Part shown: positions 12,484 to 12,526 of the stretch, one piece after another
Position numbering within the stretch: the first letter of the stretch is position 1
How the letters are laid out: each line of letters begins with the position of its first letter
Origin: Acidobacteriota bacterium
GTDB lineage: Bacteria; Actinomycetota; Acidimicrobiia; Acidimicrobiales; UBA8190
NCBI GenBank assembly: GCA_028872975.1
Contig: JAGWNV010000045.1
Coordinates: 1 to 12,526, forward strand
Reading direction: 5' to 3'
Length of the DNA stretch: 12,526 nucleotides
Program-made: the position numbers and the translations under genes
The notes under the pieces: model-generated
Databases searched by the model: none
The model's input: only the letters and a program-made list of their open reading frames with translations
Told to the model about the DNA's origin: nothing

Positions 12484-12526
12484 ATGAGCTCGAACGGCGG
12501 GACGGTGCGGACCACCCTGCAGTCGG
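12484..12526 (+). CDS. Start of an unidentified gene, cut by the right window edge
   Basis: Fourteen complete codons are visible (MSSNGGTVRTTLQS), too few for identification. The start is well supported: GGAAGGGAG (12468-12476) lies 7 bases before the ATG, and a good promoter and long leader precede it. The polar N-terminus shows no signal peptide in the visible part. The elaborate upstream region suggests a regulated or highly expressed gene. Confidence 0.6.
   Translation, partial: MSSNGGTVRTTLQS

Overview
The window is very GC-rich (third codon positions almost all G or C), densely packed, and uses many GTG starts and NTGA start/stop overlaps. Two start codons have a TANNNT box 6-7 bases upstream and no Shine-Dalgarno sequence, the pattern of actinobacterial leaderless genes. 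Together with a CYP51 and CYP123-like pair that resemble the mycobacterial enzymes as I remember them, this points to a high-GC actinobacterium. The lineage below that is a guess: an uncultured Acidimicrobiia-like organism is possible, but no rRNA or marker gene is present to fix it.

Left block (1-5916): two operons diverge from a 66-base intergenic region. Leftward, a TetR-family regulator, a CYP123-like P450 and a CYP51-type sterol 14-alpha-demethylase overlap by 4 bases each; the last is cut by the window edge just before its C-terminus. Rightward, a beta-hydroxyacid (3-hydroxyisobutyrate type) dehydrogenase overlaps an SDR oxidoreductase by 4 bases, and 8 bases later comes a PiT-family permease of the CysP (sulfate permease-like) type. 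A perfect 8+2+8 palindrome lies between the divergent starts and overlaps candidate promoters for both sides, so the TetR protein probably controls both operons. As recalled from knowledge, gene content and orientation match the Mycobacterium tuberculosis cyp51 neighbourhood (Rv0764c, Rv0766c, Rv0767c, Rv0769, Rv0770), without the counterparts of Rv0765c and the aldehyde dehydrogenase Rv0768. The shared theme is probably oxidation of a sterol or other lipid-like alcohol: P450s hydroxylate or demethylate, dehydrogenases oxidise the products. The substrate is unknown.

Middle (5955-7703): a leftward gamma-glutamyltranspeptidase-like Ntn hydrolase proenzyme, convergent with the permease and with its own leaderless-type promoter.

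Right block (7836-11421): a rightward four-gene unit encoding two ABC systems of different type, a MacB/LolC-FtsX-like permease with a LolD/MacB-type ATPase, then a DrrA-like ATPase with an ABC-2 permease. All four reading frames overlap. The unit ends in a strong hairpin shared with a convergent gene for a secreted, four-cysteine, beta-rich protein of unknown function (11444-12121).

Right edge (12122-12526): a 362-base intergenic region with an imperfect 10+2+10 palindrome, a good sigma-70-like promoter and an 8-bp UTR hairpin, leading to the first 14 codons of an unidentified gene. I saw no tRNA, rRNA, CRISPR array, insertion sequence or phage gene.
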